From the NCBI GenBank assembly GCA_039704465.1, contig JASFAU010000016.1:1-64000 (forward strand): a stretch of 64,000 nucleotides of DNA, given 5' to 3'. A program made the position numbers and the translations under genes. This DNA is from Plasmodiophora brassicae (lineage: Eukaryota > Endomyxa > Phytomyxea > Plasmodiophorida > Plasmodiophoridae). The notes below the pieces were generated by a model. The model was not told the DNA's origin. It ran no database searches and saw only the letters and a program-made list of their open reading frames with translations. Of the stretch, positions 37,201-46,840 are shown piece after piece (the stretch's first letter is position 1; each line of letters opens with the position of its first letter).

Positions 37201-38644
37201 TGACGACGACCCTGAACGTTGTCGCCGATGTTCTGACTCGCGATTTCGAACGCGACCCAGAGGCGTTCAACCAGCGGCCGTACTTCAGGCTGATCGTCAA
37301 CCTGCTGCAGGATCTGAATGCGAACGACCCGGAGCTGGACACTATCTCGGCGCAGATCCTGGCTGCGTTCGCGAAAATGTTCCACGATATGCGCCCGGTC
37401 GTCGTACCGGCATTCGCGCTGGCCTGGCTCGAGCTCATCTCGCATCGCACGTTCATGCCCAGACTGCTGCAGTCGAAATCGCACCAGCTGATGGGGATCT
37501 TCAAGTCGCTACTGGTCGATCTTCTCTCGTTCCTGCAGGTCCGCGTCTCTCGGTCGTCCTGTTCTCTGGTTCGTCTCACTGACGGTGTCGCTGAAGGTGT
37601 ATTTGCGATCCGCCCATTTAACGGATTCCGTCCGCCTTCTCTATAAGGGTACGCTTCGCGTTCTTCTCGTCTTGCTGCACGACTTCCCCGAGTTCCTCTG
37701 CTCGTACCACTTCTCCTTCTGCGATGTCATCCCGCCGTCGTGCATCCAGATGCGGAACTTGATTCTGTCGGCGTTCCCGCGCCACATGCGCCTGCCGGAT
37801 CCGTTCTTGCCCAACCTGAAGGTTCATCGCCCGTCCCTCGACCGTCTGCGTCATCCGTCTGGATGCTAACCGTTTGGGTGTCGCAGGTGGACAACTTGCC
37901 CGAGGTCAAGGAGCCGCCCATCATTCTGTCGGACGTGTGCGCGGCCTTGGTGCAATCTTCGTTGCTGTCCGAAATCGACGCGTTCATGTCCGCCATGCCT
38001 GGCCAGCGCGACCCGTCGTTCTTCGCCGACCTGCACGCCAAGATGCTTCGCCCAGCGCACGAGATCGCAGCGGCTGGCACCATCTACAACGTCCCCGTCA
38101 TCAACGCCGTCGTCCTGTACGTCGGCCAGAAGGCCATCATGGGCGCCTCCGAGCCGAACAGCGCCGCCATGGAGATCTTCCAGACGCTGGTGACACAGCT
38201 GGACGAAGAGGGCCGGTACTATTTGCTGAACGCGATCGCCAACCAGCTGCGATACCCGAACAACCACACGCACTACTTCAGCGTCGTCCTTCTGTTCCTG
38301 TTCGTCGACGCCACCGCCGACGTCATCCAGGAGCAGATCACGCGCGTCCTGCTCGAACGGCTGATCGTGCACCGGCCGCACCCGTGGGGCCTGCTCATCA
38401 CGTTCATCGAGCTGATCAAGAACCCGGCCTACAAGTTCTGGAACCACGAGTTCACGCGATGCGCCCCCGAGATTCAAAGGTACGCGCGATGATGCGGGTC
38501 CCGGGTCTCCCCATGCGCTGACAATGAATGTGTGTGTGGCCGCCCAGGCTGTTCCAGTCTGTCGCCCGCAGCTGCATGCCGACAGCGCCGGGCGTCAACG
38601 CTGGGCCGTCTGCGGACGATCCCGTCGTGGACTCGGCGTCCTGA
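31299..38644 (+). CDS. NOT1: CCR4-NOT complex scaffold subunit NOT1
   Basis: The scaffold that holds the deadenylases and other subunits of CCR4-NOT, acting in cytoplasmic mRNA decay and translational repression. I could join 16 exons: 31299-31733, 31791-32018, 32073-32747, 32803-33276, 33329-33670, 33732-34130, 34183-34533, 34593-35045, 35104-35454, 35508-36275, 36339-36644, 36707-37093, 37155-37538, 37597-37821, 37887-38479, 38548-38644. They give 2155 codons plus stop without a frame break, near the usual 2100-2400. Family blocks are plain: the TTP-binding/MIF4G region [17 protein letters not shown], then [10 protein letters not shown] with [13 protein letters not shown], the CNOT9-binding DUF3819 region (35508-36275), and the C-terminal NOT box [37 protein letters not shown] and [20 protein letters not shown]. 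Introns are 52-68 nt; 14 of 15 are phase 0. An alternative start is Met at 31335. Confidence 0.96.
33519..33580 (+). repeat. 21-bp tandem repeat inside NOT1 exon 5
   Basis: Three near-identical copies of GCGGCGCAGGCAATGGGCGCT encode an Ala-Gln-Ala-Met-Gly-Ala repeat in a low-complexity linker between folded parts of NOT1. Expected to vary in copy number between strains. Confidence 0.85.
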
Positions 38645-38748
38645 TCGGCGTCCCCTCCCTGCACAGTGCGACCTGCTCGATGGACGTTGACGGTGCGCAC
38701 CTCGTGGCGTGCCCAGCATTACATGACCGGTTGCGTTTGTTTATTGTG

Positions 38749-38967
38749 TCAGCAGCGGACGGGTCGGATGGCGTCGTCTTGCGCCGCTGCGTTGCGGTCG
38801 TCGTCGTCGCCGGCCTTCGCGTCGTCGTTCGGGGCGCCGTGTCCTGTCGGTCTGCTGCTGCTGCGTCGGGCAGTGTCGTTGGCAATGCGGAGCAGGGCGT
38901 CGACCTCGTCGGCGTTGAGGACGGCCGCCCACTGGCTGGGCGTCCAGAGCCCTTGTCTGCCGGCCAT
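38749..38967 (-). CDS. Possible small acidic protein, convergent with NOT1
   Basis: A 72-codon reading begins MAGRQGLWTPSQWAAVLNAD and continues with EVDALLRIAND, which looks like two amphipathic helices, then a charged Asp-rich tail. The frame stays open upstream to 39111, and a GTGAGT...CACAG pair (about 39034-38968) could mark an intron before this exon, but I could not find an exon 1 that joins in frame. The bottom strand of this GC-rich stretch is open in other frames too, so this may be chance. Confidence 0.3.
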   Translation of the reverse strand: MAGRQGLWTPSQWAAVLNADEVDALLRIANDTARRSSSRPTGHGAPNDDAKAGDDDDRNAAAQDDAIRPVRC

Positions 38968-39281
38968 TCCTGTGCGGTTGACGCGACGCGCCCGGCACGC
39001 GTACTCCTTTGTGTGTGTGCCCCGATGCTGACTCACTCTTGGTTGGGTCTGTTGCCCGCCACGCGCCGCCCCCATGACTCGTCCTTGGTCGTTACGGTCC
39101 CGTCTGTGCACGCCCGCTGGACCCCAGGCGCGTCGCGCGACTCTGACCCTGTGCTAGCTTAGGGCACACGTGCGCCCGACCATCAGGATTGTACATTCGT
39201 TCGGGGCCATCTCGACACGGAGGTTGGTGCCGCGACCAGTATCGATTGTTCAGACGGCAGCCGGGCCGCGCCCGACTAAGC

Positions 39282-40142
39282 CTAGCCCGGCATCGCCTGG
39301 ATCAGAATCGCGGCAGTGAGGACGGCCGTCGTGTAGACGAAGAACACGGCTTCGGCGGTCGCCATTGTGCACCTCTTCACCATGGCCATCATGGTCAGGT
39401 TCGTTGCCGAATGCAACGGGATCGTCAGGATCGCAAAGTAGGGCGAACGCGCGATCAGGAGCGTCATCGCGATGTGGAACGACGTTGCCGAGACGCGCTC
39501 CAGGGCGCCCAGGCACATGGCGGCCGGGCTGGGGTCCAGCGCGTTCCGCATGGCCTCGTCGCCCATGACGTCGGTGAGTCTCGCCCGTGCCTCGTCGCCC
39601 TTGGCGTCGGTCCGCGACAGGAGCCGCTGCGCCACGACGCCTTGTACGATGCTGAACACGATCTCGACAGCACTCCATCCGATGCCAATGGAAGCCGCCC
39701 GCCGGAACGTGGTGGCCCCCGGGACGACGTAGACGAGTACGCAGCGGGCAACCTCTTCAGCGGGACCGGACATCGCAGGCATGAGGAGCGTGGACGCGCG
39801 CCGATCACCAACCCGAAGGCGCTTCAGTAGCAGGCCGACGGGTACCCTGGCCAGCAGGGCAATGTACCTGGCGGGTCACAGCAACGGCGCGGGTGTCAGC
39901 GTGGGCCCCGACGTGGCGGCTGTTGCCCGATGTACATACCATCCCAGGGCGCCGTACCCGAACATGCCCACGCTGAATGGCAGCCCAGCCAGCTGAAACG
40001 CCACCGCGTACAGGACGGGGATACCCAGCACCAGCAGGGTTACGCCGATCCGCCAGTGCACTGACGCCGCCGCCACAGAGCCGCCAGCAGCCTGCTGCGG
40101 TTCGGGTAGGTCGGCGGGTTCGTGTTCGCCGGGAGGCCCCAT
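39282..40142 (-). CDS. Putative YhfC-family (glutamic-type) intramembrane protease, 262 aa
   Basis: Two exons, 40142-39940 and 39867-39282, join across a 72-nt intron (39939-39868, GTATGT...CGCCAG) to give a 262-residue polytopic membrane protein. After a Pro/Glu-rich cytosolic N-terminus come hydrophobic segments, then GPAEEVARCVLVY (EExxR-like motif), GWSAVEIVFSIVQG, ERVSATSFHIAMTLL and IPLHSATN. The order Glu-Glu, Gly-x-x-x-Glu, Glu-Arg plus Phe-His, and a last His fits the YhfC/PrsW/CAAX-protease-like superfamily, in which Glu and His residues in membrane helices are catalytic. This family is known mainly from bacteria. The start is the first ATG in the open frame. The substrate is unknown. 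The assignment rests on motif order seen by eye. Confidence 0.6.
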
Positions 40143-40630
40143 CGCCGAGGGGGACGGAGAGGCGGGCGCACACACGACCCGCTCTGGTCGTCGTCACACA
40201 CTGGCTTAGGGTGCACAGACGAGAATCTGCCGCCCATTCGATATCTTGTCCCATCTCGTGCCTCACTGTGGGCCCGTGAATTCGGGCGCTTCCGGGCCAC
40301 AGCAGCGGAACGTCCGCCCCCGACGCACGACGCCCAACCGGAACGCGCGACGTTCGGGACCGTTGCAGGAATTATCGGGAACCTGGACGGGCAGCAGTGG
40401 CCGTGGCCGTTGGCCCGGTCTGTTGTTGTACCCGTGGTGCTGCCGGCCGATGTCGGCCAGACCGATCATCAGCGCCCAGCCCTCGTTTTGGTGGTGGCGG
40501 TGGTGGTGCGCGCGGCGCGTTCCGGAGCGGCGTACGGCATTTCGCGAACGTCGTCGGTGGCTTCGAGCGAGCGCGAGCGTGGGAGAGACCGGCGTGCGTG
40601 CGTGCTGCAAGTGGCAAGCGCCGCCCGACC
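40143..40630. other. Intergenic, divergent promoters of YhfC-like gene and RAD23
   Basis: About 490 bp between divergently transcribed genes. No further ORF with motifs was found. It is GC-rich throughout, without an obvious TATA element. Confidence 0.4.
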
Positions 40631-41800
40631 ATGGTCAACGTCAAGCTGAAGACGCTGGCCAATAAGACGTACGATGTCACGCTGCAGGATGACCAGACGG
40701 TAGGCGGGTGTGCGCGGTCCAGGCCCCCCCCTGGTGGTCGTCGTCGCTGTGGCTGACGGGCCGTCCCCGACCAGGTCGCGTCGTTGAAGACGTACATCCA
40801 CGAGGAGATCGGCCTCGGCGAGCCCGACCTGATTAAGCTCATACATACCGGCAAGGTCCTGAAGGACGACCAGACGGTGTCGGGCGCCGGCATCAAGGAC
40901 GGCACCTTCATTGTCGTTATGGTCGGTGACGCGCGCGCGCGCTTCCGCATGCCGCCTGTCGCGTGCTGACCGTATTGGCAGGTGTCGAAGAAGAAGGAAC
41001 AGGCAGCTGCGCCTGCACCTGCTGCTGCTCCAGCACCCGCACCTGCACCCGCACCTGCTCCCGTACCGTCGCCGGCGTCTGCCGCCGCGCCTTCTCCAGC
41101 GGCGCCGTCATCCGCGCCGGCCCCGTCGGCCGACTCGGGCCTGGTTCGCGGCGCCGCCTACGAGACCGCCGTCGAATCGCTGATATCGATGGGGTTCGAA
41201 CGCGACCTGGTCGTCCGCGCCATGCAGGCCAGCTATAACAACCCGGACCGCGCCGCCGAGTACCTGTTCAGCGGCAACGTTCCTGCTGGGCCCGCCCAGG
41301 GACAGGGACAGCAGCAGCAGCAGCAGCAGCAAGGCGCCCAGGACGACCAGCAGGAGCAGGGGCACGGGGCGGATGCGGGCGGCGGCCCAGGCGGACCGGT
41401 GGCCGTCGACCTGGCCGCCCTGCAGCAGCTGCTGCAGGAGCGCCCCGAAGTGCTGGACGCGCTCATCAACCAGATCGCGGCGTCGAACCCGGCGCTGATG
41501 CAGGTGATCGGGCAGAACCGGCAGGCGTTCGCCCAGCTGCTGCAGAACCCGGCCGTCCTGGGCCAGGTCCTGCAGGCGGCCGGCCTGGGGTCCGTCCAGG
41601 GCGACCCCCAGGCCATGCAGGAGAACGTCATCGAGGTGTCGCAGGCGGACCGCGAGGCGATCGCGCGGCTCGAGGCGCTCGGGTTCTCCCGGGACCAGGT
41701 CCTCGAGGCGTACCTCGCCTGCGATCGCAACGAGGAGATCGCCGCCAACTACCTGTTCGAGAACGGCGCCGACGCCGACCTGATGGACAACGACCAGTAG
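40631..41800 (+). CDS. RAD23: RAD23 ubiquitin receptor (UBL-UBA-XPCB-UBA)
   Basis: Three exons (40631-40699, 40775-40921, 40982-41800), both introns phase 0, give 344 residues. The N-terminal ubiquitin-like domain (residues 1-72) has KLKTLANKTYDVTL and the VKLKTxxxK layout, ending in GTFIVVM. A Pro/Ala linker follows, then UBA1 (about 115-155: SLISMGFERDLVVRAMQASY), a Gln run, the XPC-binding STI1-like helix bundle (RPEVLDALINQIAASNPALM), and UBA2 near the C-terminus (ALGFSRDQVLEAYLACDRNE). RAD23 carries ubiquitylated proteins to the proteasome through its UBL and partners XPC/Rad4 in nucleotide excision repair. The length and domain order are canonical. Confidence 0.96.
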
Positions 41801-41921
41801 TGGACCGGCGGCGGCCCCTGGTGGGCCGACCTGTCCCGCTCGCTCGTCGCTGGACTGTCGTCCCCGCTGGAACACACACACACGTACACACACACAGAGA
41901 TAGCGGAATGAACCTGGGGAT

Positions 41922-42365
41922 TTAGCGTTTCGGTGAGGCGGCGACGAACTCGATCTCGGGGTTGTCGATGCAGAGCTCGACGAGCGGCTGCCAGTCGGTG
42001 TCGTTGCCGAGCTTGACGGATTTGTGGAAGGCGGGCGTCGCCGCCTTGTACTGCTTCAGGTGGTACAGGCTGAACGCCAGCAGGTGCTGCGCCTCGCGCT
42101 GCGTCTTGCTCGTCCGCAGGCAGTAGGTGAGGCCGTCCACCACCAGGTGGTACTCCTTCGTCTTGTACAGGCCGCGACACGCGTACAGCCAGCTGAACGC
42201 GTCCCGCGGCGCCATCCCCGTCCGCTCCAGCAGGACGGCGCGCACGTCGCGTTGCCCCTGCCGCTCGTCCGGGTCGCCGTCCTGCTTGCCGCTGCCCTCG
42301 TCCAGCGGTTCCTTCAGCGTCGGCACGACCGGCGCCGCCGCTTCCGCTGCCGCTGGCTCCGACAT
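41922..42365 (-). CDS. Small TPR-like protein, 147 aa
   Basis: A single-exon ORF convergent with RAD23. After an Ala/Glu/Pro-rich disordered N-terminus (residues 1-45), residues 55-130 form helical hairpins of tetratricopeptide type: FSWLYACRGLYKTKEYHLVV, then REAQHLLAFSLYHLKQYKAA. The overall size and helix spacing recall the cytosolic domain of the mitochondrial fission protein FIS1, but there is no C-terminal transmembrane anchor, so I do not name it so. The start is the ATG at 42365. Confidence 0.7.
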   Translation of the reverse strand: MSEPAAAEAAAPVVPTLKEPLDEGSGKQDGDPDERQGQRDVRAVLLERTGMAPRDAFSWLYACRGLYKTKEYHLVVDGLTYCLRTSKTQREAQHLLAFSLYHLKQYKAATPAFHKSVKLGNDTDWQPLVELCIDNPEIEFVAASPKR

Positions 42366-42685
42366 CAATGTCGGTCGTCCTCCGGGCGTACGCCCCCCGG
42401 GCGATCGATCGATCCTGTGGTATTAGACGCAGGACGGGGCCAGCGGACTCGGGTCAGTGGACTCACGCGCGCCCGCCTGGGATTCGCTTGCCCGTCGACA
42501 CTGGAGCGGATGAGTCACACGGGGCGGGCAGCGTGACGCCACAGGGCCCGCCCCCTGCGGCGACGACGATATCGCTAGGCGAGGCCAGCGTCCCCTCATT
42601 CTGCAATATTATCGATAGTTCGCCAACCTCGACCAACGCCTCGTCCCTCTTCTGCACCTATTCGGCACGGACGCCCCGCTCTACA
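42366..42685. other. Divergent promoter region between the TPR gene and the first His-rich gene
   Basis: 320 bp without a supported gene. The final 100 bp before 42686 is less GC-rich and pyrimidine-rich, as expected for a core promoter and leader. Confidence 0.4.
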
Positions 42686-43142
42686 ATGAAGGTCACGCTG
42701 GCATCTGCCCTGCTTGCTGTCATGCTCGCCCTGGCATACGCCGGCGACACGGTCGTCGAGTACGTCAACGCGTATCGTGCCCGCCTCGCGCCTTGTACTG
42801 ACCCTGGTGCGCCCTGGCAGTGTTCAGCACGGCGACGGTCACGTTGACAACCGGCGCGACGTGAGGGAGTGGGACGGCGAGCACGAGCACGGCGACCACG
42901 AGCACGGGCACGGCGACCACGGGCACGGGCACGACGGGCACGAGGGGCACGACCACGACGGGCACCTGCACGACGACTTCCTGCACGGCGTCGAGGGGTT
43001 CCGCGACATGCACGACTTCACCGAGCACGACGGGCACCACGAGCACCCGCACAGCATGGCCGGGCCGCACAACCACGACCACGCCGACCAGTTCGTCGAC
43101 CACCACTACGACGAGCACCACCACGGCCACGACCACCACTAG
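42686..43142 (+). CDS. Secreted His/Asp/Gly-rich protein 1
   Basis: Exon 1 (42686-42759) codes a signal peptide MKVTLASALLAVMLALAYAG. A 61-nt phase-2 intron (42760-42820, GTACGT...TGGCAG) joins to exon 2 (42821-43142), giving 131 residues. The mature protein is almost wholly His, Asp, Glu and Gly: repeated HEHGDHEHGHGDHGHGHDGH-type text, then a short spacer with FLHGVEGFRDMHDF, then another His-rich tail ending HHGHDHH. No Cys occurs in the mature chain. Dense His with acidic residues predicts divalent metal (Zn, Cu, Ni) binding in the secretory pathway or outside the cell; that is inference. One of four such genes in an 11-kb stretch. Confidence 0.82.
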
Positions 43143-43297
43143 GCTGGCGTCCGCTCACTAAGTAAACTCGACCGCGCGCGCGGTCTCCACACGACATCCC
43201 GACGCGTCTGAACAGGGCGGCGCGCTGGGCCCGGCTCACAGCAACGAACGTATACCGAGACAACCTGTAGGGCGGGTGCTGGGCGCGCCCGCCCGCT

Positions 43298-44659
43298 CTA
43301 CAGCAGGACGAAATCGTCGTCGTCGGTCTCCTGCTCGGCCTGGGTGTCGGACGCCGGGCGATGCCAGACGGGCGCCCGATCGCCAATGTCGAACCCGGTC
43401 GGGGATTTCATCTGCGCCGACCACGGCCGTCACGATGGATGCGATCGGCGCGCGCGGCGGTGCCGACTTACGCCTTGCAGTCGACGCCACATGTCGTTGA
43501 GCGAGTCGGCGGAAGCAACGTAGAACCCTAGGATGGCAAACGACGACGCGCGACAGGCGGTCGGTCAGCAGGCAGCGGTGCCGCGCGCCGAGTCGCGTCG
43601 ACGTACCAAGCGCCAGGCACGGATCCAGCTGGTCGATCATCATGGTGCGGCACTCCCGGCAACAGAACGTGGACACCTGTGGACGGGGCACACACGCGTC
43701 GTCAGCACACGCGCGCGGCGCCGGCGCCGGTGCTGAAACGCACGCTCTCGTCGGCGGACGTCACGTCGCCGACATGGTCGTGGATGGTGTGCGGGTCCAG
43801 GTACAGCAGCTTGCGGCCCTGGAACCCGACAAAGTACAGGGACGATCGCGGCCGGCCACCCTATCGCACACTCAGCAAACGTCGGCCCGGTCAGCGCGGC
43901 GACACGCATGCGACGAACAATGAAGCCGAGGGACTGCGGCAGCGTCATCATCTGCAGCAGCGACTCCATGTAGATCGGGTTCAGGTCGTCCAGACCGAGG
44001 CGCAGCGGCACGAGGACGACGACCGGCCGCCAGCCGTCGTGCGGTTCGCCCTCTCCGCGCGCCGCCTCCTCCACATCGCTCCGGAACAGACCTACGCCCG
44101 CAACGGTTGGTCAGTGGTCCGGCGTTGTCGCAGGACGCGACCGCGACGTACCGTCGGAGCACACGACGCTGGCGAGGTCGCCCTGGGCCGCCCTGCAGCA
44201 GGCGTGCATCATGCGGCAGACCTCCAGCGGGCCGAACCACTGGTCGGGCGCCTTCTGCTTGTCGGGGCACGCGTCGACGAGTCGATGGATGGAGAAGGGC
44301 GCCGCGGGCGTATCCAGGAACATGCCGATGACGCGGCGCCGGTCGGCGCCATGGCGCTGCAGGGCGCGCGCCAGCATCATCTGCCCGGTCCGGATCATGC
44401 AGCCCCAGCCCGCGTCCGACGTCGTCCGGGACGGTGGCGGGAGCGGCGGGAACCCCCGGCGATACGTCAGCCAGATCAGGTCCTGGACGTGGGCCCGCGC
44501 GTCCGCCACCGCCACGGCGCCCGCTGCGCCCATCATCACGACGCCGCCGTCGGCGTCGTCGAGGTCAGCGGCCTGGCCCACGCGGAAGTACGACCGCAGG
44601 CCGGACACGACACGGTTGAACGCGGGCGATGCGGCACCCATCCAGTCACCGGTCCACAT
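43298..44659 (-). CDS. ATG4: Autophagy cysteine protease ATG4
   Basis: ATG4 cleaves the C-terminus of ATG8/LC3 and later delipidates it. The gene has about six exons, from 44659 (ATG) to TAG at 43300-43298. Exon 1 ends at 44152; introns 44151-44092 and 43918-43861 are clear. Motifs in order: TSDAGWGCMIRTGQMMLARA with the catalytic Cys; VVVLVPLRLGLDDLNPIYME; LPQSLGFI joined to GGRPRSSLYFVGFQG; and LLYLDPHTIHDHVG with the catalytic Asp-Pro-His. After a CCREC patch and short exons, the last exon ends in TDDDDFVLL, an acidic LC3-interacting (LIR) motif at the extreme C-terminus, as in animal ATG4B. The ATG at 44659 is the first in the open frame. Confidence 0.92.
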
Positions 44660-44744
44660 TCGGCCGCCGCCGCATTCCCCAACAGACGCACCGCCCAAGC
44701 CGGTCCGTCAGGCACCAGCGCCCCCCGCCCGCTCGACGCAGTCG

Positions 44745-44965
44745 CCGACGCACTGTGCAACTGCAATGTCTGCACGCCGCCCGACGCACTCTGCAACTGC
44801 AATGTCTGCACGTCGCCCGACGCACGGTGCAACTGCAATGTCTGCACGTCGCCCGACGCACAGGGGAACTGCAGTGTCTGCACGTCGCCCGACGCACTGT
44901 GCAACTGCAAGCTGCACGCCGCCGTCGCACTGTGCAACTGCAATCTGCACGCGGCCGATGCACGT
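44745..44965. repeat. 36-bp minisatellite upstream of ATG4
   Basis: About four full 36-bp units (CGACGCACTGTGCAACTGCA then ATGTCTGCACGTCGCC) and two shortened units lie head to tail. Every unit is a multiple of three or nearly so, so it is open on both strands: the plus strand reads Cys-Asn-Cys-Asn-Val-Cys-Thr-Ser-Pro-Asp-Ala, the minus strand Val-Gly-Arg-Arg-Ala-Asp. It begins 86 bp upstream of the ATG4 start, in its probable promoter. No start codon or signal supports a coding role. Confidence 0.85.
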
Positions 44966-45153
44966 CTGCCAGTGCCACGCCCACGTGCCGCGTCTGCCTT
45001 GCACTAATACGTACAAGCGCGATCCTGTTTACACATCCGGGGGCGGCGTTTCGCTGGAACATGTGGCCACCGGAGGGCGGCTGGGCGGTCGGGGTCGGAC
45101 CTCGGAACCGGGCGGGCGGCGTTCATATTTCGAGATCGTGTTGTGCCCTGCGA

Positions 45154-45388
45154 TGAGGTACTATCGCGTGCTGGTTGCGGTCGGTGTTGTCCTGGTCGCC
45201 GGCGCATGCGCCATCAAACCGTGCGACGTCGTACGCAACATGACGGCTGCGGTCAACCGGCGGGCCGCCGGCGAGATCGTGTCGTGGTTCGCGCCGAACG
45301 CCACGCTGACAACAATCCATCCGAATATGTCCCTGGTTCTCAACGGCAGCTCTGCCATCGCTAGCGTCGTCCGAGGTAACCTCCGCTG
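45154..45388 (+). CDS. Secreted NTF2/SnoaL-like protein, truncated or with missing exon
   Basis: A 78-codon ORF starts with a signal peptide MRYYRVLVAVGVVLVAGACA, then CDVVRNMTAAVNRRAAGEIV and WFAPNATLTT. The pattern of an amphipathic helix followed by phe-x(2)-asn-ala beta-strand matches the first half of an NTF2/SnoaL-like domain and resembles the larger secreted protein at 48209 (LVAACNDHNLKAIMELF). A GTAACC donor at 45374 could start an intron, but no downstream exon completes the fold convincingly. It is either a truncated relative or its second exon is missed. Asn-x-Ser/Thr sites (three) fit a secreted glycoprotein. Confidence 0.5.
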
Positions 45389-45410
45389 ACGCCTTCGAGG
45401 GTGGGGCCGC

Positions 45411-45895
45411 CTAACCCGGGAGAACAGCCCAGATCATGTCGCTGCCGAAGGGAAAGGGGCGGTTCCTGGCACGGACGAACGACAGCTCGATCGTGGAGGG
45501 GCCCAGCCACTGCAGGATCATTCTTCTAAGTCGCATGCGCGCCCTCGAGAAGTGTGCCGGCCTGAACAATGGGTGCGCTTCGCACTGTGGCACGCCGCTC
45601 GCCCCATACGCTATTGCTGACCGTGCCGACGTACAGGACGGTGAGCAACCTGGTGGAACTTGACATCAGCCCGGTATCGAACAAGGTGACGAACATGACG
45701 GTGTCGGCACCGGACAACAGCATGGCGCTGGCGAGCCGGTGCCTGATGCATAAGCTGACGACGTGATGGTCTGGCATGCTGCAAGGCGCCCAGGGCCGGC
45801 GCCGACGGGAATATATCGCGGTCGCAGATGAATGCATACATTTGCATGTTAGCTAGTGCGGAATCAACGACCTGCCAACCGGAGATGACCGCCAT
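45411..45895 (-). CDS. Possible minus-strand gene, unrecognised, exon structure unresolved
   Basis: Two minus-strand readings look protein-like: ASAMLLSGADTVMFVTLFDT with SSTRLLTVLYVGTVSN (about 45760-45610), and MILQWLGPSTIELSFVRARN followed by RPFPFGSDMIWAVLPG and a stop at 45411. Alternating hydrophobic residues suggest beta-strands. I could not find a splice junction joining them in frame. The plus strand is also open in part. Treat as a candidate only. Confidence 0.3.
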
Positions 45896-45946
45896 TGCCA
45901 GTTGTTTAATTGCGGGCGTTGATGTCAGTGACCCGGTCTGAAACGG

Positions 45947-46567
45947 TCACAGCGCGCCGCTTGCGAGAGCACCGCCGGCGAGAGCAGCAGCGCCTGCAGC
46001 CGCGGCGGCGGCAGCGAGGAGGCGCTTGCTGTCCTTGTTGCGACCGTCGGCAGCGCTGTACGCGTACCCAGGCGTGTACCCTGTTTCCCCGTTGCAGATG
46101 CACGACGTGCTGGACGATGTCATGCCCTGCTGGCAGACGACTTGCTGGACGCCATTGGCGCCGCAGTCGTAGACGCAGCGCTGTCTGACGGCAGAACAGC
46201 TGCCGAACGCCTGGTATGGGCAGGCACAGTTGTACTTGCCGCTGGATGGGTTACAGGAGAACTTGACCGCCCGCGTGTTGCAGAACAAGGCGCACTGCTG
46301 CTGCTTGGCGCCGCACGAGTCGTACGCGCTCGTGACGGCTCTATCCTGGACCACCGCATTGGCGGTCGGCGCGCGTCCCGCAGCAGACGTTGTTGGCAAT
46401 CCGTCCGCGCCGGCCGACGCCGCAGCGGCGGCCAGCAGACCGGTCGTCATCAGCTGCTTCATCGTCAGGCGTGGACAGCGGCGACGTTTGCCTGGCGCCG
46501 CAGGGTCCACAGCAACAACAACGACGATGGCCAGCAGCACGACCACCAGGCAGGCCGTCGACCGCAT
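45947..46567 (-). CDS. Secreted Cys-rich protein, 206 aa
   Basis: A single-exon ORF starts MRSTACLVVVLLAIVVVVAV, a strong signal peptide (a start 12 codons upstream at 46603 is also open). After an Ala-rich linker with a second hydrophobic patch come about 12 Cys between residues 85 and 165, spaced as SCGAKQQQCALFCNTRAVKF, CNPSSGKYNCACPYQAFGSC, RQRCVYDCGANGVQQVVCQQ and TSCICNGETGY. These would form disulfides in a small extracellular domain. The C-terminus is an Ala/Gly hydrophobic tail that could be a GPI or membrane anchor signal. I do not recognise the family. A position between secreted His-rich genes suggests a shared extracellular setting. Confidence 0.72.
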   Translation of the reverse strand: MRSTACLVVVLLAIVVVVAVDPAAPGKRRRCPRLTMKQLMTTGLLAAAAASAGADGLPTTSAAGRAPTANAVVQDRAVTSAYDSCGAKQQQCALFCNTRAVKFSCNPSSGKYNCACPYQAFGSCSAVRQRCVYDCGANGVQQVVCQQGMTSSSTSCICNGETGYTPGYAYSAADGRNKDSKRLLAAAAAAAGAAALAGGALASGAL

Positions 46568-46840
46568 CGTATTATAGGCACGACGGTCCTTCCCCCCAAC
46601 CACAACGACAATGGGCCGTGTGTGTGTGTGTGCCCAATTTGGCGCCGCCAGACGACGGTCGCGCGCGCCCGCTGAGTGCCGGGCCGGGCACGAACGACGA
46701 CGACGACGACCAAAAGTAAGGGCTGCCAGGGGGCAAACAGTCGTCGTCGCAACCGATGGGTACGTTAAAGGGCGCCGAGTGTGTTTTACATATACGCTAG
46801 GAGACTGGTAAGTGCAGGCAGGCCTGCGCGGACATGCCGA

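Noticed and set aside
41922..42365. FIS1 identity for the TPR protein
   Set aside because: Similar helix layout, but no C-terminal membrane anchor, which is a defining feature.
44745..44965. CRISPR-like array
   Set aside because: Units are contiguous with no unique spacers, and the genome is eukaryotic; it is a minisatellite.
44211..45389. 392-codon plus-strand ORF covering the ATG4 antisense, the minisatellite and the 45154 signal peptide
   Set aside because: It overlaps ATG4's catalytic exon on the other strand; only the final 78 codons, beginning with a signal peptide, look real.
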